Assembly: GCF_902153245.2 (NCBI RefSeq)
Contig: NZ_CABFWF030000018.1
Span: 203,343 to 267,342 of the forward strand
Source of the DNA: Pseudorhizobium endolithicum
Lineage (GTDB): Bacteria > Pseudomonadota > Alphaproteobacteria > Rhizobiales > Rhizobiaceae
DNA length: 64,000 nt
Direction: 5' to 3'
A program made the translations under genes and the position numbers. Under the pieces are notes generated by a model, which saw only the letters and a list, made by a program, of their open reading frames with translations, was not told where the DNA came from and made no database searches. Of the stretch, positions 62,991 to 64,000 are shown piece after piece. How positions within the stretch are numbered: position 1 is the stretch's first letter; each line of letters opens with the position of its first letter.

Positions 62991-64000
62991 ATGACGCTGC
63001 ATGTCACGATCATCGGCGGCGGGGCGAGCGGCACACTGGCGGCGGCGCATCTGCTTCAACGGCGGATAACCCCGCAGAGGCTGCGGATCACGATCGTCGA
63101 GGCTCGGAAGGATGTCGGCTGCGGCATAGCCTATTCCACCGACCAATCCTCCCACCTGCTCAACACGCGCGTCAACAACATGAGTGCGTTTCCGGATGAT
63201 CCGTCCCATTTCAGCCGGTGGCTGGAGCGGCAGGGGCTGGGCAGCGGCAACGACCTGGATTTCGTGCCTCGCAGGACCTATGGCCGCTATCTGGCGGACC
63301 TTGTCGCGCCGGAAGCCGATGCGGTTTCTGTGCCTCGACTGAGGATCCTGCATCAGGAATGCGTTGCGCTGCACGTTCATGAACACGGCGTCGAAGTGGG
63401 TTTGGCGGATGGCAGCGTGCTGCCGTCGCATTTCGCAATCCTGGCGACGGGCTTCTGCGGCGACGATCGCCGGACGTCCAGCCTGGAAAACCCGTGGGCC
63501 CGGCCGCTGGATCGCGATCCGGCCGAACCCGTGGTGCTCGTCGGCACCGGACTGACCATGATCGACATGGTCCTGTCCCTGCTGGAGGCCGGCCAGACCG
63601 GCACCATCCAAGCGATCTCCAGGCGCGGACTGCTGCCGCAATCGCACAAGGTCACGAAGCCCTTGAAGCTTTCCGTCGCGGATATCCCCATCGGCTCAAG
63701 CCTCGGCTATATGCTGCACTGGCTCCGGACCACGATCCGGGCGCACGAGGCAGCAGGCGGAGACTGGCGGGACGTCATCGACGGATTGCGGCCCCACACG
63801 CAGCTCCTGTGGCGTCATCTTCCGCCGGAGAGCCGGCGCCGTTTCCTCCGGCATGCCTCGACCATCTGGGACACCCACCGCCACCGGATGCCGCCCTCCT
63901 CCGCCGCACGAATAGCCGAGGCTCAGGCGTCCGGACTGCTTCGCATCGTCAAGGGCCACTTTCAGAGGGCCGAGCGCACGGCATCCGGAACCACGGTGAC
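62991..64000 (+). CDS. FAD/NAD(P)-binding oxidoreductase-like protein, cut by window end
   Basis: ATG 62991 follows GGGAGGTGGAGAG; the frame stays open to the window edge (at least 336 residues). N-terminal FAD-type dinucleotide fold TIIGGGASGTLAAAHLL, then KDVGCGIAYSTD and HLLNTRVNNMSAF (the FAD-NAD(P)-binding, NAD_binding_9 type), a second nucleotide site LVGTGLTMIDMVLSLL, and ATGFCGDDRR. Relatives are oxidoreductases of unknown substrate. It follows the Rrf2 gene by 37 bp on the same strand and may be in its operon. Full extent and end are unseen. Confidence 0.82.
   Translation, partial: MTLHVTIIGGGASGTLAAAHLLQRRITPQRLRITIVEARKDVGCGIAYSTDQSSHLLNTRVNNMSAFPDDPSHFSRWLERQGLGSGNDLDFVPRRTYGRYLADLVAPEADAVSVPRLRILHQECVALHVHEHGVEVGLADGSVLPSHFAILATGFCGDDRRTSSLENPWARPLDRDPAEPVVLVGTGLTMIDMVLSLLEAGQTGTIQAISRRGLLPQSHKVTKPLKLSVADIPIGSSLGYMLHWLRTTIRAHEAAGGDWRDVIDGLRPHTQLLWRHLPPESRRRFLRHASTIWDTHRHRMPPSSAARIAEAQASGLLRIVKGHFQRAERTASGTTV

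Overview
The window looks like part of a chromosome, chromid or megaplasmid of a member of the Rhizobiaceae (Hyphomicrobiales, Alphaproteobacteria). Grounds: high GC, rhizobial-style protein sequences throughout, a DUF1127 gene, an IS66 element, many ABC uptake systems each with its own regulator, and a PQQ/glutathione C1 locus. No rRNA, tRNA, CRISPR array or phage genes were seen.

Layout. 1-3817: glutathione-linked formaldehyde oxidation (class III alcohol dehydrogenase, Gfa) followed by three periplasmic accessory proteins of PQQ-dependent alcohol oxidation. 4124-4494: frameshifted remnant of a PAS sensor kinase. 4739-10344: an unusual cluster of a SARP-type winged-helix/TPR regulator, a PAP2/haloperoxidase-fold enzyme, a subtilase and three small proteins sharing a G-[DEN]-Y-Y-x-G motif. 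The small genes are preceded by four heptamer direct repeats at exact 11-bp spacing. 10501-16902: LacI regulator and an AfuABC/FbpABC-type importer with an inositol-monophosphatase-family enzyme, possibly for phosphorylated sugars. 17121-20990: alpha/beta hydrolase, GGDEF-EAL protein and a cysteine-less molybdopterin-oxidoreductase-fold protein. 20991-23485: VOC protein, an epimerase remnant, DUF1127 gene and a 24-codon membrane ORF. 23731-26289: complete IS66-family element with 8-bp target duplication. 26444-28555: LysR gene with an apparent one-base deletion, and an exported metallo-hydrolase.

28953-38915: a decaprenylphosphoryl-D-arabinose (DPA) type locus: HAD-UbiA fusion, GtrA, DprE1, DprE2, three tandem paralogous polytopic membrane proteins and a convergent GT87 protein. 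The order GtrA-DprE1-DprE2-membrane proteins parallels the mycobacterial Rv3789-Rv3790-Rv3791-aftA-emb region and suggests a D-arabinofuranosylated envelope glycan or glycoprotein.

39513-49303: RpiR regulator, D-serine/D-threonine dehydratase-like PLP enzyme, M81 (MlrC) peptidase, dipeptide-type ABC transporter and RidA, read as uptake and breakdown of peptides with unusual residues. 49698-55865: polyol/sugar ABC importer with a zinc dehydrogenase and divergent AraC regulator. 56017-64000: sulfate ABC operon, SLC13 permease with TrkA_C domains, small membrane protein, Rrf2 regulator and a truncated FAD/NAD(P)-binding protein. Three matching inverted repeats (TCTAC-Y-N5-R-GTAGA type) precede the three sulfur transcription units and form a candidate Rrf2 regulon.

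Main leads: the SARP/YYxG cluster with its repeat array, the DPA locus with its membrane-protein triplet, and the sulfur operators. All functions are inferred from sequence alone.
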